Part shown: piece after piece, positions 10,615 to 22,083 of the stretch
Numbering within the stretch: the stretch's first letter is position 1
How the letters are laid out: every line of letters begins with the position of its first letter
Assembly (NCBI GenBank): GCA_014529385.2
Contig: CM043960.1
Location: 118,058,043-118,122,042, forward strand
DNA length: 64,000 bases
Source of the DNA: Adiantum capillus-veneris
Lineage: Eukaryota; Streptophyta; Polypodiopsida; Polypodiales; Pteridaceae
Direction of reading: 5' to 3'
Made by a program: the position numbers and the translations under genes
Notes under the pieces: generated by a model
What the model saw: the letters and a program-made list of their open reading frames with translations, nothing else
The model's database searches: none
Told to the model about the DNA's origin: nothing

Positions 10615-12993
10615 TGCTCGGGCTGCTTTGAAGTGTATTGTTAATGATCAAGCAAACATAAATATATATATGTAAGAAAGAGAGAGAAGGGGGAAGGGGG
10701 TGCTTGTTGCTCTAATGCCTTCTTACAAATCTGTCATGAACAATCAAAGTGAGATTAGTATTTGTTCAACATAGCCTGAGTAAATTACACCACAACACAT
10801 CACAAGAAAAAATCCACCCCAATCACTGTCTTAAGGCCAAGGGAGTCCTCTCCACCCTGTCGCCCTCTTACAGCATGTGGGATTTATGGCTAAATTGATA
10901 ACAATACCCGGAGACAACAGCTATCAAGAACTTAAATAAAACACCAAGACACTTACACATCATTATTGTCCATGACTTCACGTTGGAAGGGAGACAAGGT
11001 ATCCATGCTTAGTCCAAATTCACCCTCCTTGATTCAGCAAATGTTGGGCTTACACTAGTAGGAGAAATGATAGATTTCCTACTCTCAATTTAATGATCAC
11101 TCTCTCTTACAATGGCATAGAGTTCCCTTGCTAATCACCCCTAATACAACACATACATATGCCTAATGCCAATGAGATTCCACTCAAGAGCTCCTTCTCA
11201 AGAGGTTGAGCTTGACTTCTCAAGCTATAGCATAGTGCTCTTTCTTCTCCCCCTTTTTTGTGCTAGCTATACCCTCCTTTTATAGCAATTTTGAAGGCTA
11301 GGGTTACTCCTCTAACCATGGTTGGGTTAGATTTTCAACAATTTATCTAATTTCTTTTGCTTGGAATTATCAAGAAGTTGGTGGGGAAAGAGAGAGGAGA
11401 GAAATGGAGGTGATAGGACTTTTCATAGTGGGTTAGTGTTAGTAGAGTTAGTTATTAATTTACAAATGGAATTGGATATTTACAATGGGAGTATCCATGT
11501 AGGATAAAAATAAGGAAGAAAAACTCTTAAGAGGTAAGAAAAGGTGGATTTCTTACAAGGTTGATGCTCCAAGTGTCTTGAGTAGGGCCAATTTTGACGC
11601 TTGTTGACGGTCCACTAGCTTTGACGGTACATTTTCGTCCACTCTTCACCTTCCTTGAGAGACAAGGTAATTGAAGATGAGTAATAAACCACCATGATGC
11701 TGTCTTTTAAGAGAAGAGGCTGAATTTTGTGGTTTTTTTGATAGATATGGGTAATTTGGAGGAGGAAAAATGAGACTAGGTGGTCAATTTTTGAATGGAA
11801 TTGTGTGTGGGAGGTATGAGTTCACCATGGTTTCTCTTATTCTTCAAGGTTGAGGAGAAGGTGAGTACGGTGCAGAGAGGAGTGGTGAGAGAGGTGGGGA
11901 TGATGAGTGGAGAAGTGTGTGTGAAAGAGGAAAATGATAAAGTGGAAGAGAGAGTGTGGCTGCATAGCATGGGAAAACTGGGGTCCACTAATAAAATCAT
12001 AGCTCACAGCTCGTAGCTCAAAAAAATATGAAAAAATTTAAGGCAAAAGTTCAGCCCACGAGCTACAACTTTTGTTTGTATCACCTTTTCAAATTCGGAG
12101 TGAAAGTGAACTTTAAAAATTCAGGAAAACCGATCGTTGTTTTTCACTGCACAAGGTCCTTGTGGGATCCTTCTTTGGATGATTCTTTTGAATACCTCCA
12201 AGAGTGAGCCCTCCATAGTGCATGTATGCATGCCACCTACCCTTGACCTTATTTGATAGGTCTATAATTGAAGATATTGTTGAGATCATGATATAAGTGA
12301 ATAGTACAACTAAGAAAATCAAATATTGAGGGGTCTAAAAAATATGTACATGTCAAATATAAATAATATAAGTGAAAAAAATATAAAGGGTTCAAAAGAA
12401 ATCTCTCTCATGATGAGGCTACCATAAAAAGATAAATATTTTTGGTGTTATAATTTTTTAGAAAAAAAAACAAAATAGATGTAGGAAGGGAAAAATCACA
12501 ATAGTGAAAAAATATACACATAAATAAAACTAGTTTTTTTTGGATTTTTGTTGGGGTGGAGTTACACCAAATATAAGAGAAGCTTACATGAAAATATTTC
12601 TATATGGAATAAAGAGTATGAAAAATGGTAAGAAAAATTGTGGTAATGGTGAGGCAATGTACAAAGCATAAATAACACACACCTAAGTAGAAATATTTAA
12701 ATAAATACCAAAATAATTATGAAAAAATCTTTTATTTAGGCCCTATATACAAAGAAATATTTACATACGCATGGGCCATAATATACTTATATTTTTTATT
12801 TTTTTTGGCTCAACTAGCCCAATGACTAGCTAATTGAGGGTTTTTTATTTCAATAAGGAGATATGGGAAAAGTCCCCTAACACACACACACCTATATACA
12901 GTGAAAGGGTGAGGGTAACCACAGTGTTTGAGTGATTTGATAGGGGGGGATAACTCACTATGACAATCACAGAGAGCCGAAAAACGGCTATCA
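10278..12993 (-). repeat. Element 1 5' LTR
   Basis: This is the promoter-side LTR of the minus-strand element, 2716 bp, ending TGAAGC on the left and GGCTATCA on the right of the plus strand. It differs from the 3' LTR by scattered substitutions, short indels and GA-tract length. Element 1 is therefore older than Element 2, whose LTRs are almost identical. It contains a TATA-like box (minus strand) at 11278-11286. Confidence 0.9.
10541..10610. repeat. (GA)n microsatellite in LTR
   Basis: A GA tract of about 70 bases with one GGG interruption, homologous to 1933-1996. Confidence 0.95.
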
Positions 12994-12997
12994 GTAC

Positions 12998-14194
12998 GTG
13001 GACTGTGGGAGTTGGGATACTCCGCCATTTCTTCGGTTAAGCCCGCACAAAATTGTTGCTTTTGCTCTCCAAAATCCAACTTTTTGAAGACAGTGGCTTT
13101 GAGTTGTAGGTCCCAAAACTTGTCTACATATTTGTGGATGGATTCATTGGGAGAGAGATTTAAGATTTGCCATTCGGTGAGTACTTTGTCTTTGGCATCG
13201 GTGGCCAAAAACTGCTTCATAATGGAAGCTCTTAAAGCTGTCCATGTTCATGGAGCTTCACCGTTGGCTAGTAGGCTAGACCACCATTGTCTGGAGGACT
13301 TTTGAAAGTGCATAGCTTAGAGGACTCCGTGAAGCCCTCATCTCCAAACGCTGCATCGAATTGCTGGATAAAGGCCAAGACTTTGTCCGTAGCACCAAAG
13401 GTACCATCATAGGTAAGGAAAGAGATGCTCTTCCCTCCCTTTTTGAATTTCTTCAACTTGGACGACCTCTTCCATGCGGCATAGGATTTACTATGGCCTC
13501 TTCTTTTTGATGGTTCAAAGGTTGCACCATCACTTTCTTCAGAAGGTGAAGAATTTGAAGAAGGTGGAGAAGAGGGTGACCTCTTTCTCACCTTTTTCTT
13601 TTCTTGATCTTTGTCGTCTTCACCATCGCTTTCATAAGAGGAAGAGGATGAAGAAGATGGAGAAGAGGGTGTCCTCTTTCTCGCCTTTTTCTTCTCTTGC
13701 TTTTTATCATCTCTCTTTGAATTATGGCGTGGAGAAGAGTGTGATGGTCTTCTCCGCTTTGGTGGTGATGGAGAGCATTTAGCATGCCGTCTTCGTGGAG
13801 CCATCTCCGTCGAGGTGACGGGAGACTCGCTTCTTTCTCGTTCCTTTGGTGGAGGCTCTTGAGTTCTCCTTTGGGAAGGAGATGCATCATCAAGAAGTAA
13901 ATTCTTGAGCCCTTCGTATGGATTCTCTTCTTCTTTCCGAATCGGAGAGAGACCTCTTTTGGTAGTCTCACAAGGAGGCTTCCTAGGTATTCTCTCGTCA
14001 TGGTGATGAGCTTGGAGAATCCCGTGAGCACGGAGCTGCCGTTGCACTTCACTTTGGAAAGATGGATTGCCCATGGCTTGTTGGAGCCTAGAAACAAGAT
14101 AGTTAACAAGCATTGAAGCATCATTAGTAGCTTGCTCATGAGGAAAATCAAAGTTATCAACATTAATTTCACTCTCTTTACTATTGTCAGCCAT
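12998..14194 (-). pseudogene. Element A gag N-terminal part, SR-like
   Basis: The minus-strand ATG at 14194 gives MADNSKESEINVDNFDF, matching the B gag start. The first ~130 residues are followed by a Pro-rich and then a basic/Ser-rich region. There KKKxRKRxPSSP plus a serine run and an acidic SDG tail occurs twice in tandem; B has one copy. Next come SISFLTYDGTFGATDKVLAFIQQFDAAFGDEGFTES and, after a frameshift near 13300, the capsid-like segment MKQFLATDAKDKVL...IHKYVDKFW...QFCAGL. The frame ends at the Element 1 insertion. The frameshift and a stop make it non-functional. Confidence 0.85.
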
Positions 14195-14598
14195 TCTAAC
14201 AACTTTTAGCTGAAAAAGTTTTAGGTGTACTTTGGCACTTCAAGCTCTAGTTGCTACTCCTCTTTACCTCTTTAGAAAAAGTACTCAAGCTACTGTACCC
14301 GCGGCTCGAATACCATTAATTGCAAGGAATAGAAGAGAGGGTCTTTCAACACCAAAACAGCACCGGCTCCTGTCAAGCTTCTAATAGCTCAATAGTGGTT
14401 AAGCCATAGGCAAGCCCTGTAGGACTCCACTATTAAGACCATAGCTCTCGACGGTGATGCCCCGTTAACTGCACAAAGGCAGGCGCACTGCAAGGCTGAA
14501 AAATCCTTATTCTACTTACTCACAGGCAATTAATAATACCAACCATTTGTAGTTAGCTTGAGGACCTCCCTTCTTGAGCAAGAAAAGAGAAACCTTGT

Positions 14599-14610
14599 GC
14601 TATGATACCA
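14599..14610 (-). promoter_or_regulatory. Primer-binding site of element A (initiator Met tRNA type)
   Basis: The minus strand reads TGGTATCATAGC directly inside the LTR. It differs by one base from the canonical plant initiator-Met primer site TGGTATCAGAGC. The ~400 bases from here to the gag start (14195-14598) are the untranslated leader. Confidence 0.8.
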
Positions 14611-14611
14611 A

Positions 14612-16180
14612 TGTAACATTTAATGGCCTAAAAACTTATGTGTAGCGGAAATTAGCATGAACATAGTGGGCATTTTATTAGAATAGATTCCTAATGAGAA
14701 TTACGAGAGTGCTTGGGTGGAGAGAGCAACAAAAAGGATAACACCTAGTTAGATAGCATCAACAATACTTTCAAAAGAGAGAGAAATTAAGCTATTGACA
14801 ACAGTTGAGGACCGGATTTGCATGGAGCCGTTCCCCCCTCCAAAAGGCTTTGTATTATGGTTTCTCCCATCAAGAGAGACATTGTACAATACAATTCTTT
14901 GTGTTCCTTCAAGACTAGCTAGTGCAATGAAGATGAAAGCTTCATGCACTAAGCAAAACACTTAGCAAAAACAACTTGAATTATCCCCATTCTCAGACCC
15001 AAGACCTCACACACCTTCGAAGATGGTGAGAGCTAGCAGGGTATGAGAGTAGATCGAGAGGAAGAAGGAGTATCTTACGAGAAAGATGTACATCTCCTCA
15101 CATAATTACTCATATTAGCATAGATTAGCTTAGTAATTAGCTTGGTAGAGGAGATGAGCATGCATTGAATCTTGGATCTTGGTTGGATTTGCATGCACAT
15201 GCCAAGAGAGTCTTGATGTAGGCTTCTATCTCACAAGCTTGGAGTAGGTGATGAGTTCTCCATTAAAGCTTGGGAAGAGATAGTCTTCTCTTTCTTCACA
15301 CATGAGCTTGTGTGAGTGTGTGTGTGATAATGCCTTGCAAAAATCAGCCCCCTCTCCCTCTTGGGCGAGCCCTCTTGCTATTTGCTCTTGTTGAGCCCTC
15401 ATTGGCTTTCCCCAAGTCAAGACAATGACTATTAAGCAACATAAGTGATAGCCTTCTGACATGTGTCCCCTTTCCCCTTTTGTGAGAGCTTTAGGTATTT
15501 AAATAATTAAACTAAACTCTCATTGGACCCCTTTGCCTCCTGGCCAATAGGAATCAGGCAAGCCATTGGGCTCCTGAATGCTCATTGGACCCCTTGTGAG
15601 ACTGTCCAATAGTCTTCTAGGAGACTTAATTCTCATTGGTTTCTTTTATTAAATGTTTTCAAATTAATTAAACTAGATTTACTCTAGCTTAATTCTCATT
15701 GGTCCACTTCAAGGGTCATCCAATAGAAACTGGGCACACCTTGTGGGCATCTGGCCTAGGGAGCTGACATATGTCCCTCATTCCCTTTGACAGTAAAGGG
15801 AGCCTGTGTGTGTGTGTGTGTGACTTTCTCTCTCATCCCCTAGAAGAAGGGCTCGCCTCCTCCCATGTAGGGATATGCATTGACTTTGGAGAGCACACAA
15901 AGCATTCAATTCCCCCTAAGCTTTAACCCTTTGGACACAACCTTTGAATTTTGGAACCTTGGCATTTTGGAAGTCTCAATGGGCTGAACCTTAGGGTCTT
16001 TTTAGCCCATTGTTGCACATGACTCTTTTGCAGAGGGCCCCCCCTTTGGATCCCTACTGTGGCCGGTCTGCTAGCTGAACCAATATTCTAGCTTTTTCTC
16101 CCCTGGCACTTCCCCACATTAAATGATCAGTTTAATATGAGAAAATCATTTAGGAGAATTAGATATTGATTATTATGACA
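14612..16180 (-). repeat. Element A 5' LTR
   Basis: A 1569-bp LTR bounded by TGTAACA on the left and TATGACA on the right of the plus strand. Its reverse complement aligns with both LTRs of element B (start TGTCAT(A/G)ATAA..., end TTGTTACA). It contains many CCAAT/ATTGG pentamers between about 15515 and 15735. The small ORFs inside it are not conserved as proteins. No partner 3' LTR is in the window. Confidence 0.88.
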
Positions 16181-16690
16181 CTAAAACCCAAACATATCAA
16201 AGATTGATGCTACTTGGAGTGATTGGCCTCACATGCAAAAAAGCATACTTGACTATGTTAGCTCATGTGATGTTTGCGCAATCAACAAGCCAATCAAGCA
16301 TGATGCACTCTTCAAGATAAAAACAGTCCCCAAGTGGGTAAATTACATTGTGGAGTACTTAGACTCAAGGCGTTTTACCAGAGAACTTGAGTCTAGGCAA
16401 ATTACGATCGATTCAACAAGAAGCTGAAAACTATGCTATTATTGAAGACCACCTTTATCAAAAAGGAATCGATGACAACTTAAGAATTTATGATGCAGAA
16501 CATGAGTACCTACCCAACCTTGAGCAAACTCATATTGGTCCAATGGAAGGACACTTTTTGGCAGTCGTAAAAGTGATATTCCTAGCAGGGATGTGGTGAC
16601 ATATTGTGTTCATGGATACTAAATATTACGTGAAATGACGTGACACTTGCCAATGTTGGTGTAACTAAAGTGTACTATTGACCCTAGCAA
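16181..16690 (+). pseudogene. Gypsy integrase zinc-domain remnant (double H2C2 type)
   Basis: Plus-strand fragments in shifted frames read WSDWPHMQKSILDYVSSCDVC, then a linker with PKWVNYIVEYL, then DHLYQKGIDDNLRIYDAEHEYLPNLEQTHIGPMEGHF and GMWW. These correspond block by block to the element C region around 55870-56380, including two successive zinc-binding modules and the spacing between them. A frameshift near 16395 and decayed sequence after 16610 show it is old. It ends abruptly at the right edge of the element A LTR. Confidence 0.7.
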
Positions 16691-17692
16691 AGGGCACAAC
16701 AAATGCTGTGTATACTAATAGATGCATGTCTAAATGCTAGACTAGATGTGGAAGGCCTGGACAGGCAAGTGGCAATAGAGATGTATGCTTTTCGTGGTTT
16801 TCTAAGCCAAAAGGATTCTAGAAATGGCGTGATGGGATGGTAGAGGAAGGATTTCCAAAGTGCTTGTTTTCAGCTTGAGAATGTAGAGCTGGAAGTGTTG
16901 AACGATTTGATTCAGAACGGCTCATCAAATAGATCCACGGTGTGCAAGAAATGATGGTTTGAAGTTAGAGCTGTTTGCAGATCTGAGATGGAGAGGGAAG
17001 ATGGAGACTCATGGTCAGAGCCATCTTGACGTGATGGATGTGCAGAGCTTGAGTTATGGAGCATGTTGGTCTTTTTAAATTGTCAATCGGAGCTAGAATG
17101 GGAAAGATATTGCCAGTTCAAGTTTCATCGCGGGACTAGTTCTATGCCAATTTGGTCGCCAGTCGGTGTATCATCTAAGGTTTTTGGAGCCTTGCTAGGG
17201 TTTGTATGAGTTCTATGTGGCAAGTGAAGGCCACAAAAAGTGAGGGCATATCAAACGGATTTCGGTTGACAAGGTGTTGAGGTTTGAAAATGGGGTCCGT
17301 TGCTGAGAGAAGGGCGATCCATATGATTTTTTTGAATTTTGGGGCAGTTGGTTCGAGGCCATCCAAAAGTCAAGGTGCAATGTGGATTATATGGCTCGAA
17401 GCAGGTGTTGTGGGCTTTCCATGGAAATCTAGGCTCAACAATAGGAGCATTGGCCTACAATTGGCAAGCAAAGGAAATGTGGAAAAAAGGTGAAGTTTTG
17501 AACATTTTTTGGGTGATGCATTGGCCCATCATTGGATCCATGCACTCTTTCACCTCCTCCTCAAATTCAATTCTAGCATCATCAAGTCCTTATTATTCAA
17601 TAGGCCTTTCAAGATCAATTAACTTGTTTTGTTAACTGCATCTACCTACTTTTAAACTCCATCCTTAGAGAAAGGAGATAGAGAATCATTCT
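16691..17692. other. No gene recognised
   Basis: About 1 kb without a credible coding frame. Short ORFs on either strand (such as 17175-17366) show no recognisable motif. It lies between two retroelement remnants and is probably decayed element DNA. Confidence 0.5.
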
Positions 17693-18532
17693 CTACCGCA
17701 CTGCGCCCTGATCTTTATGCTGCATCATTGTAGCACATTCCATTGCAATCTTCACAAGCACAACCATTATCATGGCACCGTATAGCATCTTTACCTGCAT
17801 GTCCACTTCTGTAGGCTTGGATTCCTCCACTTGGACTTCATCATGCACATTGGTTTGCACATACTTTTGCTCCTCAAGAACAATCTGCACATCTTTATCC
17901 ACATGCAAGAGATCAAATTCCCTTGATTGGTATGAATCGGTCTCCCATGTCGTATCACCATCCAAAATTTTATCATTTGTTTCCACCTCCTCTTTTGTCT
18001 CAAGCTCTAGGATTTTCTCCACCTTTACCACTTTGACTTCATCTATAAAGCACACTCTTTGATCCCTAGCACTCACCAATGAAGTTTGACTAGACACACC
18101 TAAGTCTGTTTGTGCTTGTTCTACGTTGTTTGGAACCATTTGCACTGCTTCCATAATTGGAGCTTCCCTAATTGGCTTCTTTGGCATAGAAATTGCTCCA
18201 CCTCTTTTCAACCACAAAACCCTCGGTTCCTCTTGCACCGACACTTCCCTTTGGATTAACCTTGGATTCACTTTAACCACTTCAATTGGCCTAGGTACCA
18301 CAACATTTGACATACCTTGCCTAGCTTTCCATTTCTTCAAAATCTTCTTGGTCTGGTCTCTCACCAAACGAGCTTCTTCAGCATACATCACATGCCCATT
18401 GGCTTCAACTTTATCTCTAACCTCCTCATGCAGGCAATCCAAAAACTTTCTCAATTTCAAATAATCAACACTTTGTGTAGTATTAACATCAATCAACTGT
18501 CTCCAAAGGGCTTTGAATTCCCAGAAAAACAC
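17693..18532 (-). pseudogene. Gag-like retroelement remnant
   Basis: A 279-codon minus-strand frame. The start (FFWEFKALWRQLIDVNTTQSVDYLKLRKFLDCLHEEVRDKV) has the spacing of the end of a retrotransposon gag capsid domain. The rest is an acidic, Val/Glu-rich linker without a zinc knuckle. Upstream on the same strand, to about 18835, broken frames include FNEVEDVETWLQGYGMFVLER, which resembles a gag N-terminus. Family not identified. It is a remnant rather than a host gene, as no start context or introns can be made out. Confidence 0.5.
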
Positions 18533-18835
18533 TCAAAAATCTCCATCCAAGATTTTATTTAGACCATCTAGCTTCCACTTTACCTCATGTAGTTGCACAT
18601 CCATCACATATTGTCATCAAAAAGCTGCTTCCAAAGTCATCAAGTCCGCCTTTTCTTCATTTTGCTATCTCTTCATACCATCTTTTATCTTGGCCATGAA
18701 CCAGGATAAAAAAAACTTAAACCACGTCTTCTTCTCTTGACAATCTTCTCTCCAATACAAACATACCATAACCTTGCAGCCACGTTTCCACATCTTCAAC
18801 CTCATTGAAAATAGGAAAACCCATTCAAGCCATCT

Positions 18836-19962
18836 TTCACAACACTTTCTCTTCGAAGATTGTACTTTATCAGCTCCAAAACCAAGACTTCATTTTCAAA
18901 TAAAAGCAATCAGATACTCCTCTATGGGTGCACCATAAGATGGATAAGGGGAAAGGGGAACACACCCACAATAAAGCCACTATGCCTCTCTATAGCCCAG
19001 GATACTCAGTGCACCCCACACTAGAGTTCACCTTCAGAAGTCACACAATTCCAATACAGATCACCGTCTGTATGCATACCGATGCACACACGCTGTGCAC
19101 ATTGATAACACACCACATTGATTTTTCCCATTTATGAAATCACACAACACACACCATTCTCTCTTTCACTCTCACACACACAAAGGCCCGGCGAGGCACA
19201 TGCATCACACACACCCGCATCAAATGGTCGGAAATGAGCAAAGACAAGAAGGGGGAAAAAGGGGAAGAAAGGCCATCAATTTGGCTATGATTTGCTTCAA
19301 TTTTGAAAAAAACATCATCTACAATGACACCATGAAAATTTCTAGCATTCACCTCCGTCGGCACAAGAAAAACAACCGCAAAAAACTTTGGCAATCACAA
19401 CTTTGTCTCCGTAAGTCTCAGCTCGTTGAGAGCAACAAGAAACCTTCATGTCAAAGTGCCCTTGTTGGCACCAAAGTAGTCCAAGAATTCCTACTTCCTT
19501 CACCACTGTCAAGAGCTCCTCATTGAGTTCACCAAAAAACCTCCCTTGTGGCCTCTTGAGCTCCTCCAAAAGAGACGCCCCCAATTGCAAAAAGTCCGGC
19601 CTTTTTTGGGCGTGGGCACGGCCCTCATTTTTTTATTAGACCTTGATTTTCTCGGCCAAATTTACCTGCACATGAATCCACCCTTAATCTAGCTTGCCTT
19701 GACGCCCACAAAGCATGAACTATCTCTTTAGTGAGGCAGTGACGGCACCGTCAGTGCCCTCACTCCTTACCCTAAAAAAATAAGACACTGTAGGGTGTGT
19801 GTGAAATGGCCTCCCACCATACCACATTAGTAGGCTTCTCACCACCATTCAATGGTTCCACTACGCCCATTATTTCCATCAATGACTAAGAGTGGCACAA
19901 CCTTGCTCACAATTGTCGGCGCAGAGCCACCGCCTGCCGGCAGCCATAGCTCCAAGAGCCAT
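18836..19962. other. Unassigned; possibly LTR of the gag-like remnant
   Basis: There is no convincing gene. On the minus strand a TGGTGCACCCATAGAGG sequence near 18932 could be a primer site for the gag remnant at 17693, which would make the DNA to its right an LTR. The right edge (AGCCAT) is the insertion point of element B, and the sequence appears to continue at 50182 with a similar GCTCCAAG run. Confidence 0.3.
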
Positions 19963-20399
19963 TGTCATAATAACTAAGATCTAATTCTCCTAAACGATTT
20001 TCTCATGTTAAATTGATCATTTAATATGGGGAAGTAATAGGGGAGAACAAGCTAGATTATTAGTAAGGCTAGTAGACTGGTCACAGTAGGGGGCCCAGAG
20101 GAGGGATCCAAAGGGGCACATTCTGCAGACGTACAATGTGCAATGTATGGGCTCCAAAGACCTTAGGGCTCATCCCACTAAGACTTCCAAAAGGCTAAGT
20201 TCCAAAATTTCAAAATGTAAGTCCAATGGTCAAATGTTAATGGAATTGGATGCTTTGTGTGTGCACAAAAGTCCAATAAGCTAGAGGACAAATTAGAGGG
20301 CGAGTTGGGAAGATGAAAGTTTGAGAAGTGACTAGACACACACACACACACACACACACTATACACTTAAGCTTACCCTTTCCACAAAGTAAAGAGGAC
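19963..20399 (+). repeat. Element B 5' LTR, first part
   Basis: This aligns with the start of the 3' LTR (48509 onward) to the AAAGAGGAC where copia element E is inserted. It includes a (CA)n run at 20336-20359, also present in the 3' LTR. Confidence 0.9.
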
Positions 20400-20626
20400 T
20401 GTTACCATATACATGTGGTAGTGATGTGTGTGAACACACTAGGACCGCCGGGGCATTTTTTCCCTCTTTAGGAGGTTTTTTCCCCCGTGCATTGTATATA
20501 CGCCCATCACTCTAGGGCTATCTATCTTTCCATTGCACACCAAGAAACACACTCTCCATTGTGTACCTTGAGCTTCCTTCGTCTTCTCCAAGCTGTGTGT
20601 GTTTCTCTGCAACCCTAATTCCAATA
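20400..20626 (+). repeat. Element E 5' LTR
   Basis: Nearly identical to 27466-27692. The last bases are CCAATA rather than CCAACA. A TATA-like TGTATATA occurs at 20493-20500. Confidence 0.93.
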
Positions 20627-20628
20627 AT

Positions 20629-20640
20629 TGGTATTAGAGC
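20629..20640 (+). promoter_or_regulatory. Primer-binding site of element E (initiator Met type)
   Basis: TGGTATTAGAGC lies two bases after the 5' LTR and differs from the canonical TGGTATCAGAGC by one base. Confidence 0.85.
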
Positions 20641-20988
20641 AGGTCACGTCCTCCCGGGCTTAGTAGCCAGCTGCTCCAGCACATGCCCGCTCACTTTCTC
20701 CGATTTCAGTGAGCTTTGGAGAGCATTCGCAGGTCGACAAAAATTTTGGGAGAACTCGAAGAGATTGGTCTGCTCAGAATTTTGATTTGGGCTCATTTCG
20801 GCCTCCGTTTTCACTACGGGCAGTACTGCACAGGCTATTTCATCATTTTGTGCAGAGTTTTTGTTAGTGCCTTTTTCTTCATAACAGGTGCCTTATAGTC
20901 TTCTACGGTTTGTGCCATATAGCACAGGTTGTTCCCGCTCCATTTCTCCTACTTTCGGGCAGTTTTCACATCAGGTGCAGCATTTACC

Positions 20989-22079
20989 ATGGTTGACAAC
21001 AACAACACAGATGTGTTCATGATGTTTGCTGCTGAGGACAGGTTGGATGGGGACAACTACCCTATGTGGGCTTATATGATGCAACATGTTCTTGTGTCAA
21101 AGGGTGTCTGGAACATTGTGCAGGTCATTGATGTACGTCCTAGTTCTGAGGATGTAGGCGATGTTGAGGATGTTGCAGGTCTTGCTGCAAGGATTGCAGC
21201 TGTTAGAGTTGTTTTGCCTACGGCAGAACAAGCTCGTTGGGATGTTAAGGATGCGCAGGCTCATGCATTGATTGCGTTGTCTATGAAGCGCACCATTGTT
21301 CCTCACATCCGTTCAGCAAAATCTGCAAAATAGGCTTGGGATATTCTAGCAGGTCTTTATGCAAGCCGCAATGAGGCTAAAATTGCTTTGATGCATAAAG
21401 AGCTGGAGTCAAAGATTATGCATGAGGAAGATGATATGGACACTTTCCTTGCTAGTGTCAAGGATATCAATGAGCAGCTTATTTCTGCAGGTGAAGTCAT
21501 TTCAGACAGTTCCCTTGTGCAGACTGTTCTTGATGCCTTACCAGATTCTTACCAGACTTTTGCTAGTACTTGGAGACTTATGACCCAAGGAAATCCTGAA
21601 GTTGTCAAGTTTGATGCATTATGCACATTGCTGTTGCAAGAGTCACTTTCTAGAAAAAACAGGACTAGGCAGCGTGCAGTTGAACATGCTTTTATTGCTT
21701 CTCAAAGAAAGGGTGGTAACAATAATGCAGCCACTTCTTATGGTTCTGTTGCGAGTGGCTAAAATTATGTTCCTAATGCTTCTGCTGGCAGCACTTCGTC
21801 TGGCAATTCTGGTGATAAGGGCAAAAAGAAGATGAGTTTCCATTATTGTAAAGCTAATGATAACTTGATCAAGTCGTGTCCAAAGTTGAAGGCCAAAGAG
21901 GCTAAGAAGAAAGAGGGTGGTTCCACTGCAAATGCTGTTTCCACTACAAATGCAGCCATTGTTGAGTCTTCTGTGAAAGGAGACTGTAATGTTGATGTTG
22001 ATGCAGAATGGGCGTTTAGCGCAGAGTGCACTTACAATCCTGTTGTCCATGATGCATGCTTGTCAGTTGCTGGAGATTC
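20989..22079 (+). pseudogene. Element E copia gag, interrupted by stops
   Basis: The ATG at 20989 gives MVDNNNTDVFMMFAAEDRLDGDNYPMWAYMMQHVL, the typical copia gag opening (LdGdNYxxWxxxM). It continues through WDILAGLYASRNEAKIALMHKELESKIMHEEDDMDTFL and LDALPDSYQTFAST, as in copia gag proteins. Stops occur at 21331 (TAG) and 21760 (TAA). The zinc knuckle is degenerate (FHYCKANDNLIKSC lacks the first Cys and the His). The frame breaks off at the LTR fragment at 22084. Confidence 0.88.
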
Positions 22080-22083
22080 ACAT

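Larger units (their letters stand above)
1671..12993 (-). mobile_element. Element 1: complete Tat-like Ty3/gypsy element
   Basis: Both LTRs are present (1671-4376 and 10278-12993), ending TG...CA on either strand (TGATAGCC at the 5' end of the minus strand). Between them lie, in minus-strand order, a primer-site region, a leader with two small ORFs, gag-protease-RT-RNase H-second RNase H-integrase, and a polypurine tract. Flanks are GTAT on the left (1667-1670) and GTAC on the right (12994-12997), an imperfect 4-bp duplication. The second, archaeal-type RNase H after the ordinary one marks the plant Tat lineage. Three stops and a 5-bp deletion in pol show it is not autonomous. Confidence 0.9.
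226..16180 (-). mobile_element. Element A: chromovirus-type Ty3/gypsy element, interrupted
   Basis: This is a minus-strand element read from right to left: 5' LTR (14612-16180), initiator-Met-like primer site, gag N-terminus (12998-14194), then gag C-terminus, protease and RT (1670-226). The two halves are separated by Element 1. The gag frame across the break matches the uninterrupted gag of element B, ending at residues SPRT on one side and resuming at ISAV on the other. The left end is cut at about 225, so integrase and 3' LTR are missing. Several stops and a frameshift show it is dead. Assignment to the chromoviruses rests on close similarity to B, which keeps a chromodomain. Confidence 0.85.

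Noticed and set aside
14599-14610. Possible tRNA fragments at TGGTAT(C/T)AGAGC sites
   Set aside because: These are retrotransposon primer-binding sites adjacent to LTRs; no cloverleaf is present.
17693-18532. A host protein-coding gene
   Set aside because: The start resembles a gag capsid domain, the rest is low-complexity acidic, upstream frames are broken, and retroelement debris surrounds it.
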